From Delphinus delphis (Eukaryota > Chordata > Mammalia > Artiodactyla > Delphinidae): DNA of 64,000 bases. This document shows positions 47,439 to 58,800 of this stretch, piece after piece. Position numbers and translations under genes: made by a program. The notes under the pieces were generated by a model. The model did no database searches. It was given only the letters and a program-made list of their open reading frames with translations, and had not been told where the DNA came from. Every line of letters starts with the position of its first letter. The stretch's first letter is position 1. The stretch covers positions 8,642,680 through 8,706,679 of the forward strand of contig NC_082703.1 in assembly GCF_949987515.2 (NCBI RefSeq), in the 5' to 3' direction.

Positions 47439-48096
47439 GCAATATACATACACGTACATTATAACCAGATATATGCAATATATTACTACTTCCTTTCTTT
47501 TTATATAGTTTATTTCTCACACAGGTATGATATTCAGCTGGTTTTTGTAACAGTACTCTGATATTCACTCTCTATGACAAGTATTATAATTTAAAAAATA
47601 ATAAATGAGAATTCAGTTAAATATTATGTATTCATTATTGTATAGATTTTATTGTATACAATTACTGAGGTTTCTTCCTCAATAAATGAAGTTTTAATTC
47701 ACACTGTCAGTAAATTAAGTTGGATGAGTTGGACTTTTAAGGGAAAGATACTGAGATTATTCTTATATTTGTAGGTAGTAAGTGACTCTTTGCCTTTTGA
47801 TCTATTTGTAGATGCCTTACACAAAGAGTTTAGATTTTAAAAATATTTCTTGCTGTTGTTAATAATACAAAATATAAAATTTCTTTTCCCAACAGGAAAA
47901 GGAAGATTTTTCATCATTCATGATGTGCTTCTAAATTCCACTTAGCTTGAGTAATTAAAGGGTCAGATTCTTTCTATTACGTTTCTGGCTTTCAGCACTG
48001 CCATTTGTCTTTTCTTGGCACTTTTTTATAAAGATCCAGAAGATGCTTAAAAGGGTGAAATTCTATTTTTCTTGGCATTAAAAAACATACATTTAC
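47439..48096. other. Non-coding, no feature recognised
   Basis: AT-rich, single-copy-looking DNA. Confidence 0.5.
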
Positions 48097-48113
48097 TTGT
48101 TGCTAATATTTTA

Positions 48114-48299
48114 TATTTATTTAATGAATTAATTTATTTACTTTGGCTGGGCCGGGTCTTAGCTGTGGGATCTTCCTTGCGGTATGCAAACTCTTAGTTG
48201 TGGCATGCATATGGGATCTAGTTCCCCGACCAGGGATTGAACCTGGGCCCCCTGCACTGGGAGCACGGAATCTTACCCACTGAACCACCAGGGAAGTCC
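48114..48299 (-). mobile_element. CHR-related SINE, minimal tRNA-type (antisense)
   Basis: Minus-strand copy ending 'ccaccagggaagtcc'. The perfect 17-bp target duplication 'ttgttgctaatatttta' lies at 48097-48113 and 48300-48316. Confidence 0.95.
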
Positions 48300-50106
48300 T
48301 TGTTGCTAATATTTTAGATTATTTTACATTAACTGATTCTTACTACTGTTCAAAAAAAACAAAAACAATAACAAAAACTCTTACAACACTAATATTCAAT
48401 ACTGAAGCTTAAACAATTCAAATGCTGTTTTTAAGGATTTAATATTTCATTGGAAAGGAAGGCAAATAAAAAATGCCTAGTTTCAGACATCCTAGATCTT
48501 TTCTGCTAGTTCGCACACACCCATTTCATGACCTTGGGAAGCTTCACAGTGTAGGACAGGGAAGTCAGAATCTCAGATGCTTAGATTGGAGTTGCACCTC
48601 TTAGCTGAGCTGTGCCTGAATTATAAAACTTTGTGTACCTCAGTGTCCTCACCACTGACTTGAGATCAATGATGAGGAAAAAGCAAAATAAAACACGATG
48701 GAGTGTGAGTGGGGTATGTATCTCTTCTCTTCCTTTTAAAAACTGGTGTCTTCCTCCTTCTGGAAGTCCCTTTTTCATTTTAAAACAAACACCATTCTTT
48801 GAAAATGAGAGTGCTAGTGAAGAGAACATCACCCAAGTACAGAAAACAAAGCAGAAAAGGATGAGAGGTTGCATACTGAAAGACATGTTTGAGAACAAAT
48901 ATCTTCATGGAACATGAGAACCCTCATTCCTCTGACCTGAATCCTTTAGCTGTAACCCAAGATAGAACTAAAGGTTCAAAGAAGGTAATTACTTATTATT
49001 TAGAGGGTAATTGTAATGAGCCGAGATAACAGAACGATCGCATTTCAAAGCCTGACACTGCTTTTTTTTAAGCAAAGAAAATGACTTCATTAAGGAATAT
49101 TCAAAATTGTTCAGGTTGGCCTTGGGCATGATGTTTAGAGAGAGACAGATGACAAAATCCGCTTGCATGGTCTTGCATGTATTTGCTGAGGCACCCAGGA
49201 GAATGGAAGGGGTATGCATGAGGTAGGAAGATACCATCTTATCAAAAAACAAATTGGACATCATATGCCCTCAACTTGACAGGGGGAGCTTTCGAGAACA
49301 GCAACTGAGCTGCTTCTCAGTTTTGCGGCAGAAATTGAAGTCAAAGACAGGAATTTTTCATCTGCAGAGTTCCTAATTCACAAGAAAAGCAAGAACTTTC
49401 TTTGTAAATTGATTTTTGAGTTCCTCATCTGAGGTGTGAAAAAGACCAGGGTATTGTTTTCCTATTAAACAATTTTTTTGTTTGACTATCTTTTTCTTTA
49501 GAGATAATCAAATCCCTTAACCTTATCAGACTTTCACTTTGGCATTTGGGGATGCCAGAGAATGATTTTCTTAGTAAAGAAGGTTAGGGATCCAGAAATG
49601 TCTCCCTGTCCCTCTCTGCTGGGTACAGTTATTTTCCTCCGCGATTTCTCATCCTGTGTATCTATTTATCTAATGTCAAGCTAGCACGTCAGGACACCCT
49701 GTGACAAGTTGGGCTGATGATGTGACCGCATGGGGACCAACTAACCCTGGTCAGTACTCACATGTTTTCTCTCTTGGGGACTGAAACCAGGCTTCATGCT
49801 GATCACTGATGGCTCTTCCAGAACGAAGCTTTGCCAGTTTCCATCGCCTGCTAGATACAACCAGCAACTGCAGCTTTCCTGAGTGGGTATCCTCCTATTG
49901 ATCATGTGCTGAAAGTCGGAACATTTCTGGGAGTGGATGTGTGTGAGTGTGTGTGCGAGAGAGCCAGAGAAAGAGCAGGCTTTCTTGTTGCAATGAAACA
50001 GAATTTATGAGTAGGGGCAGACAGCTTTCGCTCCTGTTTGGCACTGTGCATAAAAACGAGGCCTGTGTCTCCGTTTTCTTAGGGACTCAGTTCCAAAGAG
50101 TTTTTT

Positions 50107-50142
50107 TGTGTGTGTGTGTGTGTTTGTGTGCGCGCGCGCGCA
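50107..50142. repeat. (TG)n-(CG)n alternating repeat
   Basis: A GT run followed by gcgcgcgcgcgc, uninterrupted purine-pyrimidine alternation except for one 'ttt' break near 50123. Confidence 0.9.
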
Positions 50143-51602
50143 CCAGGGAAAAAGGATTTGGGCGCTTGGGGAGAGCTAAGGGAATTAGTGCAGGCAAATT
50201 CATAAGCAGGGCAGAGCCAGGAAAAATCAGGACTGGGGCACAGGCCTTTTTCCCTTCAGAGTATGGGGTGTCCATGGGATGAAAACCACTTCTGCAAAGA
50301 AGCCTTTGAATTTCCACAGTGATGTCGAAGTCTGCATGAGCATCATACTGCTCTATAAAATGAATGGAGCCCCTCTGGGCCATGGCCAAGGTGCCAGGCA
50401 GGTAGGGAAAAAATGGTGAGAGCCCTTGATTACAATTACCTGGGCTTTCTCTTGGCCTCTGGGACTCTGGCTGGGGTCCCTCATTGCCATCAAATTCACA
50501 GTCTTTTGCACCATCATCTTCTGCCTGAATTAAAGCTCTCCCCCCTTTTTTTTCCTCGCTGAATCAAACCACACTGTGAATCTAAGGTTTTAACCTCAAC
50601 ATTCTATATTTTCAGTTTAATTAAGTTCGTATCCTAGGAAATGCTTTCCTGCCAACCTCTACAGTGAGACACTCTTGTCAGGCAAGAGCTGATCCTCAGT
50701 GCTCTCTGGACCAGCCCATAATTAATTTTAAGAACAAAAGGAGAATTATTAAGAGTTATCTATGTTTGATCATGTTGTCGGGAGGTGCAAAATATATGCT
50801 CACTTTCCAGGGTTACTGTGTCACATGCTGTCCAGATTTTGCATGGAATTGGATGAAGACACCTCCAGCCATGCGACCCCTAACCCCTACCCAGAATTTG
50901 TTATCAGAGAAATCTTGGATTGAGCAGCAATAAATTCCTAGGAGACAGAGGTTTTTATGGGTACCTTTTTACACTTTTCATTACCAGCAGAAAAGACAGA
51001 ATTTTCCTCTCCCAAAGCAGACCGTTGTTTCCAGGCTTGATTCTCTGTTGTAATGAAAGCTAAGTATGTGTGTGAATCTATGGGGTGTGTGTGTGGCTGG
51101 CGGGATTGATACTTCAAAACACATGGCCAGTGGCATTTAATGATCGTCAATGAAACAAAGAGAGTGAAGGGAATTAGCTTCGGTGCTTCATCTGCAGTTC
51201 CTATCATTAGTCGAACTTCAGCTAAATAGCATGCCGACGTCCTAGAGGACTTGGCTTCGTATTTCTCCCATAAAATGTCTCCCATAAAATGAAGTGGAAA
51301 AGATGTTGCCCATCAATGAAGACCACAGAGGGCTGTTGAATGCCATAGAAAGCTTTCTAGATGGGGATTATAGGGGATGTGACAATACACAATACCACAG
51401 TCATTCCAGGCAGACTCCTTAACTAAAATAAATGTTAAATCATATAGAAACACTACTAACATTTCCAGTAAAGATGGCTCAAATCCCTCAAGCACAAAGA
51501 TGACAAGACTTTTGGATAGGGGCCGCCTTGTGGTGGGAAATAGCCAGTATCTGAGTATAGCGACTCAGGAGCACTTGGGAGAGACTTTGACAATTGTTAA
51601 AG

Positions 51603-51622
51603 AAAAAAAAAAAAAAAAAAAT
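51603..51622. repeat. Poly(A) tract
   Basis: An isolated run of about 20 A with no retroelement recognised directly upstream. Confidence 0.85.
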
Positions 51623-53220
51623 AGTGATCCAGGAAGCCTACATCATTTCTCAGTGTTCTAACCCACTCATAAGAGTTCAATCAGATGCCGTGACCTAACG
51701 TCTCCTCCTAAACTCCCTCTGAGACACTGACTCAAATAGATGTTTCATCAACTGTCTGGGGCAGTAACAGGTTAACTGACAGCTGAAAAAAATGCCCCAA
51801 ACCAAATCATCACAGGCGCACTTTTACTAGTCACACAAGTTGATGAGACAATGTCTGGATGATAGTAACGAACTCATCCTTTTATCTAGGAATAAAGGCA
51901 AAGATATTTTCATTTAAAAAAATAAATGTTGCAAGTAATTAAATCATGTACCTACATTGCAAAGCCATTATTTATACAATAAGAGAGTCCTGCTAACTCT
52001 GCCCTCCGTTATTCTCCAGCCCAAGATTCAGCTGGACTTGTTCACTCAGGACTTTCTTAACCAGCTGTGAACTTCTGCTGCTGCAATTCTGTTGTTACAC
52101 CTTCCTCTTACTTTCTAGATCTCTGAATCGTAACTACTCCTCCAACACCCAATTTCTAATCTGTTCCCTTGTTGATAAGGTCCATACTCAACAGCGCTAT
52201 CCTTTATCAGTTTTGGTCTTTATTACTCATTTGACATACGTTACTAGCTAACTTGTTTTCTTTCTGAAGTTTTATTTTGAAATGATTTCAGATTTACAGT
52301 GTTGTAAATATAGTACAGAGTCCTGTATATCCTCCATCCATTTTCCCTTTACGTTAACATCTATATAATCATGGCATGTTTATCCAAACTAAGAAATCCA
52401 CATTGGTTCAATACTACTATTAGCCAAACTGCAGAGTTTCTTTGGATTTCTCCAGCTTTTCAAATATGAAAATATGACCTTTTTCTGTTCCAGGATCCAA
52501 TCCAGGATCCCACGTTGCATTTAGTCATCATATCGCCTTGATTTCCACCAATCTGTTTCTTTTTTTTTTTTTTTGGTGTGTAACCTTGCCACTTTTGAAG
52601 GGTGCTGTACAAGTATTCTGTAGAATGTACCTCTGTTTGTGTTTGTCTTGGGTTTTCTCATGGTTAGAGAGAGGTTATAAATTCAGGGGAAAAATATTAA
52701 GGAGATGAAATGCCCTTAATTATCACATTATACCAGAGGGCACATGACATCATTGTGACTTATTAGTGGTGATGTTAGCCTCAAACACTTTATTAAGCTA
52801 TTGTCTGCCACCACGTTTTTCTGTTATTTTTTTATTTTTCTTTTCAGATTCTATTCATTAGAAGCTAGTCACTAAGGTCAGTCCACATTTCAGGAGAGGG
52901 GAATTAAGGTCCACCTCCTGTAGGGAGGAATACCAAAGACTTTCTGGGAACATATTAAAAACCACAATGGCAATTAATAAGTTATGGGAGAGATGCTTTC
53001 AGGCTATTCATTTATCCTATTTCTCCTTCACATTTTGCTCACTAAATTTTAGCATCTATCAGTGGATTCCTCAAGAAGCAATTATTACTATGGTGGTCCA
53101 GTGGTGCTTTTCTATCTCCTTCATTCCTTCTATATTTATTATTTGGGATTCTTCTGTAAGGAATATTTGCCCATGTCCCCGTTTATTCATTTACTTAATC
53201 ATCTATTTATATCATCATTT

Positions 53221-53751
53221 CATGGACTTTTATATTGTTATTTGTGTTATGATCCAACACCCTCTCTCTTTATTCTGCTCCAGTGTTGGCCATGGAAGCT
53301 CATGTGTCTTTCTGACAGGCCTCTGCTTGGGGAGGGGGCACTTCTTTAATTTCATGGACTTTTATATTGTTAGTTGTGTTATAATCCAACACCCTCTCTC
53401 TTTATTCTGCTCCAGTGTTGGCCATGGAAGCTCATGTGTCTTTTCGACAGGCCTCTGCTTTGGGGAGGGGGCACTTCTTTAATTTCATGGACTTTTATAT
53501 TATTATTTATGTTATAATCCAACACCCTCTCTCTTTATTCTGCTCCAGTGTTGGCCATGGAAGCTCATGTGTCTTTTCGACAGGCCTCTGCTTTGGGGAG
53601 GGGGCACTTCTTTAATTTCATGGACTTTTATATTATTATTTATGTTATAATCCAACACCCTCTCTCTTTATTCTGCTCCAGTGTTGGCCATGGAAGCTCA
53701 TGTGTCTTTTCGACAGGCCTCTGCTTTGGGGAGGGGGCACTTCTTTAATTT
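53221..53751. repeat. 133-bp tandem repeat, four copies
   Basis: Units are 53221-53352 (132 bp), 53353-53485, 53486-53618 and 53619-53751 (133 bp each). The first unit is the ancestral L1M 3' UTR segment and is one base shorter. Units 2-4 share 'ttttcgacaggcctctgctt'. Units 3 and 4 appear identical and differ from unit 2 at a few bases ('attatttatg' for 'gttagttgtg'). Two identical 66-codon frames (53415-53615, 53548-53748) are a consequence of the repeat. Confidence 0.97.
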
Positions 53752-54214
53752 CTGGCACTTCAAGATGCTCCAGAGTCATTTTGTATTTCCTGGATCCTAG
53801 AATCAACTATTTCCCCAAGGAGCCCTGGTTTCTATTATCAATGAATGGCTTTTAGAAACAAAGATTTGGGCACCAGTTGTGCTTGTTGCTGCTGGCCTGT
53901 CACTGCTTTTAGGTGCTCTGACTGCAGAGAACTAGGTAATATATATGTATGGATACTATATATTCCTTCTGTATTTCAGTACCACCCCTCTCTTCTCTCT
54001 TTCTCTCTCAGATACTACAGCTCTTACTCAAGCCCACCTTTCATTTGCTTTTGTCACTTCTCTCTTTAGCAGTGAGACACCTGGCTCCCTATTCACAACC
54101 CACTGACTGACTTGTTCAACTCTAGTATACATGTAAAGCAGTTTCAGAATTGCTAACCTGTACCCCTGAAAAACACACTTACCAACTACAGTACAATGTT
54201 TAGGTATAGGTTTT

Positions 54215-54526
54215 GGGGTTTTTAAAATTTAATTTATTTTTGGCTGCATTGGGTCTTTGTTGCTGTGCGCAGGCTTTTTCTAGTTGCGGCGAGAGAGGGC
54301 TACTCTTCGTTGCGGTGCGCGGGTTTCTCACTGTGGTGGCTTCTCTTGTTGCAGAGCACGGACTCTAGGCGCATGGGCTTCAGTAGTTGTGGCATGTGGG
54401 CTCACTAGTTGTGGCGCATGGGCTTAGTTGCTCCGCAGCACGTGGGATCTTCCCAGACCAGGGTTCGAACCTGTGTCCCCTGCGTTGGCAGGCAGATTCT
54501 TAACCATTGCCCCACCAGGGAAGCCC
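54215..54526 (-). mobile_element. CHR SINE, long subtype (antisense)
   Basis: Minus-strand copy ending 'ccaccagggaagccc'. The perfect 14-bp target duplication 'taggtataggtttt' lies at 54201-54214 and 54527-54540. Confidence 0.95.
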
Positions 54527-55027
54527 TAGGTATAGGTTTTTTTGTCTTTAGTATCCTATTTTCTAGTCACCACTGCTTACTCCATTAACTTAGGTCACCT
54601 CATTTTTTGCCCCATTCTCTCCAGTGAGGTTTTCTCCCATATTTGTAATACAGTTAGATTCATTTGTCCGAGTCTGCATTTTATCTGGGATCCTCCAACA
54701 TTTTCTGTTTGTTTGTTTTAATTTGTGTGTAATGAAGTTCACTCCTTGTGGTGTATAGTTTTGTGGGTTTTGACAAAGGTACAGAGTCGTGTATACCCCA
54801 TCACCGCACCGTACAGAATTGTTCTATCACCCTACGATTTCCTCTGTGTCTCCCCTGAGTCAATCACTCCCCCTCCTCAAATCCCTCAAACAAATACTTA
54901 TCTCTTTTTCACTCTTATAGTTTTGCCTTCTCAAGAATGTCACATAAATGGACCAGGGTATATGTAGTCTTTTGTTTTGGTTTCCTATACTTAGCAAAAA
55001 TGAATTTGTTTCATCAATGACTCATTA

Positions 55028-55449
55028 CTTTTTTTTTTTTTAAATATTAACTGAGGGATATAGAAAAGTTGGATATAGCAAAGTTGGGGTGCTTACTTAG
55101 GGACAAATGACTGTGAAGCTTTTATTTATTTGGTAGTTGGTTTGTGTGTGGGGTTTTTTTTTTTTTGCAGTTTATTAATTAATTTTTGCTGTGTTGGATC
55201 TTCGTTTCTGTGTGAGGGCTTTCTCTAGTTGTGGCAAGCGGGGGCCACTCTTCATCGTGGTGTGCGGGCCCTCTCACTATCACGGCCTCTCTTGCTGCGG
55301 CGCACAGGCTCCAGACGCGCAGGCTCAGCAGTTGTGGCTCACGGGCCTAGTTGCTCTGCGGCGTGTGGGATCTTCCCAGACCAGGGCTCGAACCCATGTC
55401 CCCTGCATTAGCAGGCGGATTCTCAACCACTGCGCCACCAGGGAAGCCC
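55028..55449 (-). mobile_element. CHR SINE with probable 3'-transduced flank (antisense)
   Basis: The SINE proper is 55167-55449 (minus strand), with its A-tail as T-run 55154-55166. Beyond the tail lie about 112 bp of unrelated sequence (55042-55153) and then a second T-run (55029-55041). The target duplication 'atgactcatt' is at 55017-55026 and 55451-55460, enclosing all of this, so SINE plus extra sequence arrived together. Confidence 0.8.
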
Positions 55450-55850
55450 GATGACTCATTCCTTTTTATTGCTGAATAACATTCCATTGTATGGATGCAC
55501 CATGGTTCACTTATGCATTCACCTGTTGAAGGACATCTTGGTTGTCTCTAATTATCAGCAATTATGGACAAAGTGGCTATAAACATTTTGTGCAGTTTTT
55601 TGGTGAATGTAAATTTTCAATTCATTTAGGTAAGAACTAGAAGTGGGATTGCTGAGTCCCACAGATGCTGAGTCATACAGTAAGGGTATGTTTAATTTCA
55701 TAAGAAACCAACAAACTGATCTCAAAAGTGGCTAAACCACTCTGCATTCCTACCAACACTGAATGAAGGAGAATTAAGTTTTTATATTGTTTCCACCTGT
55801 AACACCAGAAGGTGTGGGACATTATTTACTCATGACAATTACTTATTGAG

Positions 55851-58800
55851 TCCCTATGGATCAACCAGTATTCCAGTGTACTTTAATAAAGAGTCACTCA
55901 ATTGGAAGAGAAAAATAAATGGGTATACAAATAAATAATTTTGGAGAGTGATGAATACTATTAAGACGATTGTTCTGTGATTGAGATGAACCACTCTGAA
56001 GAATTACAGAATTAAAATTTCATTTGCCCCACTGACTAAGAATTTAAAAATTCACTGAGACCAATGGATATGTCATGGGTGTTCTGACATGATGCTTTGG
56101 AAATGTGCTGTTCAAAGAAAATTCAATAAACTAAATCTTTCACTGGATCTCTGGCTCTAAAATCTCTTCTTTGCATGCAAGTGAACAAGGATCTCTTGAA
56201 GTGGGCTTGAGCATCTGTTTTATGTTTATTTGTCTGTTTTTTAAATGTAATTTGGAGAATAAAGAGTAGAGGGCCAGAGGAGGAGGGATATCAGAAGTAG
56301 AGGGAATTTCTCGACTGTCATCTAAGACAGACTCTGCATTGACTGAAAGGTGACTTAAATACTATTTGTATTATTAAGGAAAAATAATTCAATTGGGTTA
56401 TGAGTATTCTTGTCTTTAGAAATGGATGATACAATGTTTTTTTAAAAGAAAACTATGAATTAGTTTAAAGACATCCTTTGGAGTATCGTGCATGGAAGCA
56501 GGAAAGAACTTAATGTTTAGCTGTAGGGGGTTTAGAAATGGATTTTTATAAAATCAAATTTATGATTTAATAATTTTCCATTTGGATGGAGGCCAGGGTG
56601 TCAGAGCAGTTTTCCTGATACCATCAAACTTCTCTTATGTAGAAATGCATTATTTATCTAACCTAGGAAGAGACAAACTTCCTGAAACTAGACATTTTAA
56701 AATGTTAATCATGGAACTTTGGCCAATAATATAACTTGAGAATGTCCAGAAATCTATGATGGTGCCCAACTAAGGTTCTAGATGCACTGAACACTGGGTG
56801 TGATAAATGTGTTTCTGGGGGGTTAGCCCCCCCTTAGAAAGGCTGAGCTTGACAGGGATAAATGAGCTTCACTGGTGATGAACATGGAGTTAAAACCAAC
56901 TGAGTTCCAGTAACTGTAATATGGACTATTGCTACTGATGTCTGCTCTGCAGACATTCTGATTACTACCGTGCTACCCAGTTCCTCTAAGCTCAGGAAAC
57001 TAACAATTGCCGGTTCTCAGTCAGGTAGGGAGTATGTAGCTGGCTTCCGGAGACTATTCGGTTTAGTAGGTTCTTGGGGAAGGGAATCATTTGTGCGGGA
57101 AGTTGTGTTGGGTGTCACTGGAAATCGATGCTTTGCCAGAATTATGAGCAAAAACGTTCAGAAGCCGTTTTAGAAGGCTTAGAGTTATTTTTCTGTGAAG
57201 CAAAAAATTCAGAAATGTCTTGTGAATTTGGAAGAGTTTGTACAGTTCCCTATTACATTCTCTGTGGCATCATAATTCCAGGAAGCTGAGCTCTGAAATC
57301 ACTCACTGGCTAATGATCCCCAGAGCTGTGAAGAAGAGATGGACAGGCATAGGGTGGGCAGGACTCTTGGCCTTGTTTAGCATTTATTTCCTTGCAGCGT
57401 CTCTTTAGCTCATCAGCAACTCATTTCAGATGGATAGGAGTGATTTTCAACTTGTTGCTGTTGTTTTAACCTCACTTTATCTTCATGCACATCCTTTCAA
57501 TGAAATAACTACATTTCTTCAGTCAAGATATGAAAAGACATTAATGAATAAAACATGGATGAATTCTGTAGGGAAGATAAATACATACACATACACATAT
57601 ATATGTGTATATGTGTATATCTCTTCTTGATCCAGTTTTGATTTTCTTCCTTGTCTCTGATGGACAGATTTCTGAAGTTAGAGCTTCTGTTCTTGTCCGT
57701 GGTCCCTGCCACCCTTAGATACTATTTCTCTCAAAGCCAAGAAAGACAGCACGAGGTTAAGGGAAGAAAAGGCGGGAAATGAAGTCTGGATTCTCATATA
57801 TTAAAACAGACAACAACAATACTCTCGGGGCTTACCGAGGGAATTGTAATGTAATGAATATATAAAATATTTTAATGAGGTAAACTAGAGTTAAGCTCAT
57901 TTAAGGAAAATAATCTGACAGTGATTAAATAAAAGCCTAGATTTATTTAAATGTAGGTCAAAGTTTGGGTCCTGTGCAAATATGCTATTTTAATTTGTGA
58001 ATGAATCACTTGCCTAGTGATGAGTAAATATCATTTCTGGTGAGAGAACGAGGGCTGGCCCCTCTGCTGTCTGCTGCGGTGACACCCGGCCCCCAAAGCC
58101 GCTGGATACAATCCTGCAGGCACTCCCAGCCTACTGATCCGCTTTGCAGCAGCGCCACCTGTCGGTAACGCCGGGCAGGGGACGGACCAGTGCAAATCAA
58201 CCTCAAGGCAGATTTCATTCCGCTCGGCCTGTATTGTTTCCTCACTGCGAGGGAACAGGCAGAAGGACCTGGGACTTTCATTTTCAGCCTGACGCTGCAT
58301 GTTCCCCAGACTGAGCTGAGGGAGAATCTGTCATCGCGTGTCAGTTTAGTGCTGGCTCTGGGAATTAACTCTGTTACACATAAAAGGACAGGGAGGGGAT
58401 TTGCGGACTCAGTGAAGGGAAATGCTGTCTGAGGATTCCAACCTCGCATTACTAACAAATATGAATAAAGATTTTCATCCCTTGGAAGCCCTAGCAGGAG
58501 GAGCTTTCTCCTTTTTCCATCTGTCAGATGGCTGTGGGGCAGGAAGTTGGGAGCTCCTCAGAGGTAATGAGCTTTGAATATTCGATTAAGGAATTCCATT
58601 CCACAAGCAGACTTTCTGGCTTAGGGGTTTCAGAGGCCTTGGAGAGAGGGCTGCACTGACGTTCAAGATATAAAACCGTCCATCCTCTGCATCCTGGGCA
58701 GGGTGATGCCAGTCTGTTAAATGGTTGCTTTGGTGGTTGCTTGGGAAGGCATTATGGCCATGTTGATGGTAGAAACGAGCTACTTCGCAGAAATTCAGAA

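Larger units (their letters stand above)
48317..52240. other. Largely single-copy block
   Basis: Almost 4 kb in which I recognised no interspersed repeat. It contains a (TG)n(CG)n run (50107-50142), weak GT-rich sequence near 51067-51098 and an A-run at 51603-51622. Open frames up to 115 codons (48581-48898, 49947-50389, 50938-51285) lack recognisable domains, and several overlap on opposite strands. Confidence 0.45.
52244..55850 (-). mobile_element. Ancient L1M (antisense): ORF2 end plus long 3' UTR
   Basis: One long antisense element. ORF2 C-terminal sequence lies at 55460-55850 ('attgctgaataacattccat' at 55469-55488; 'agaagtgggattgctgag' near 55639). 3' UTR blocks run leftward: 'taatgaagttcactcc' 54731, 'agattcatttgtcc' 54656, 'cagaattgctaacctg' 54147, 'caaggagccctggtttctat' 53816-53835, 'attattactatggtggtcca' 53081-53100, 'gttccaggatccaatcc' 52487. 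It is interrupted by SINEs at 54215 and 55028 and contains a tandem array at 53221. Confidence 0.75.

Noticed and set aside
49947..50389. Overlapping 111- and 100-codon frames on opposite strands as a possible exon
   Set aside because: Both include the TG/CG repeat (giving CVCVCVC- or HTHTH-like runs) and no domain. Conservation data would be needed to reconsider.
53415..53748. Two identical 66-codon frames that looked like a duplicated small gene
   Set aside because: They are overlapping products of the 133-bp tandem repeat. 133 is not a multiple of three, so no continuous protein exists, and the unit derives from an L1 3' UTR.
58006..58458. 150-codon minus-strand frame in a GC-rich patch
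   Set aside because: Three different frames are open over the same patch. There is no recognisable domain, splice context or start context. Low stop density in GC-rich DNA explains it.
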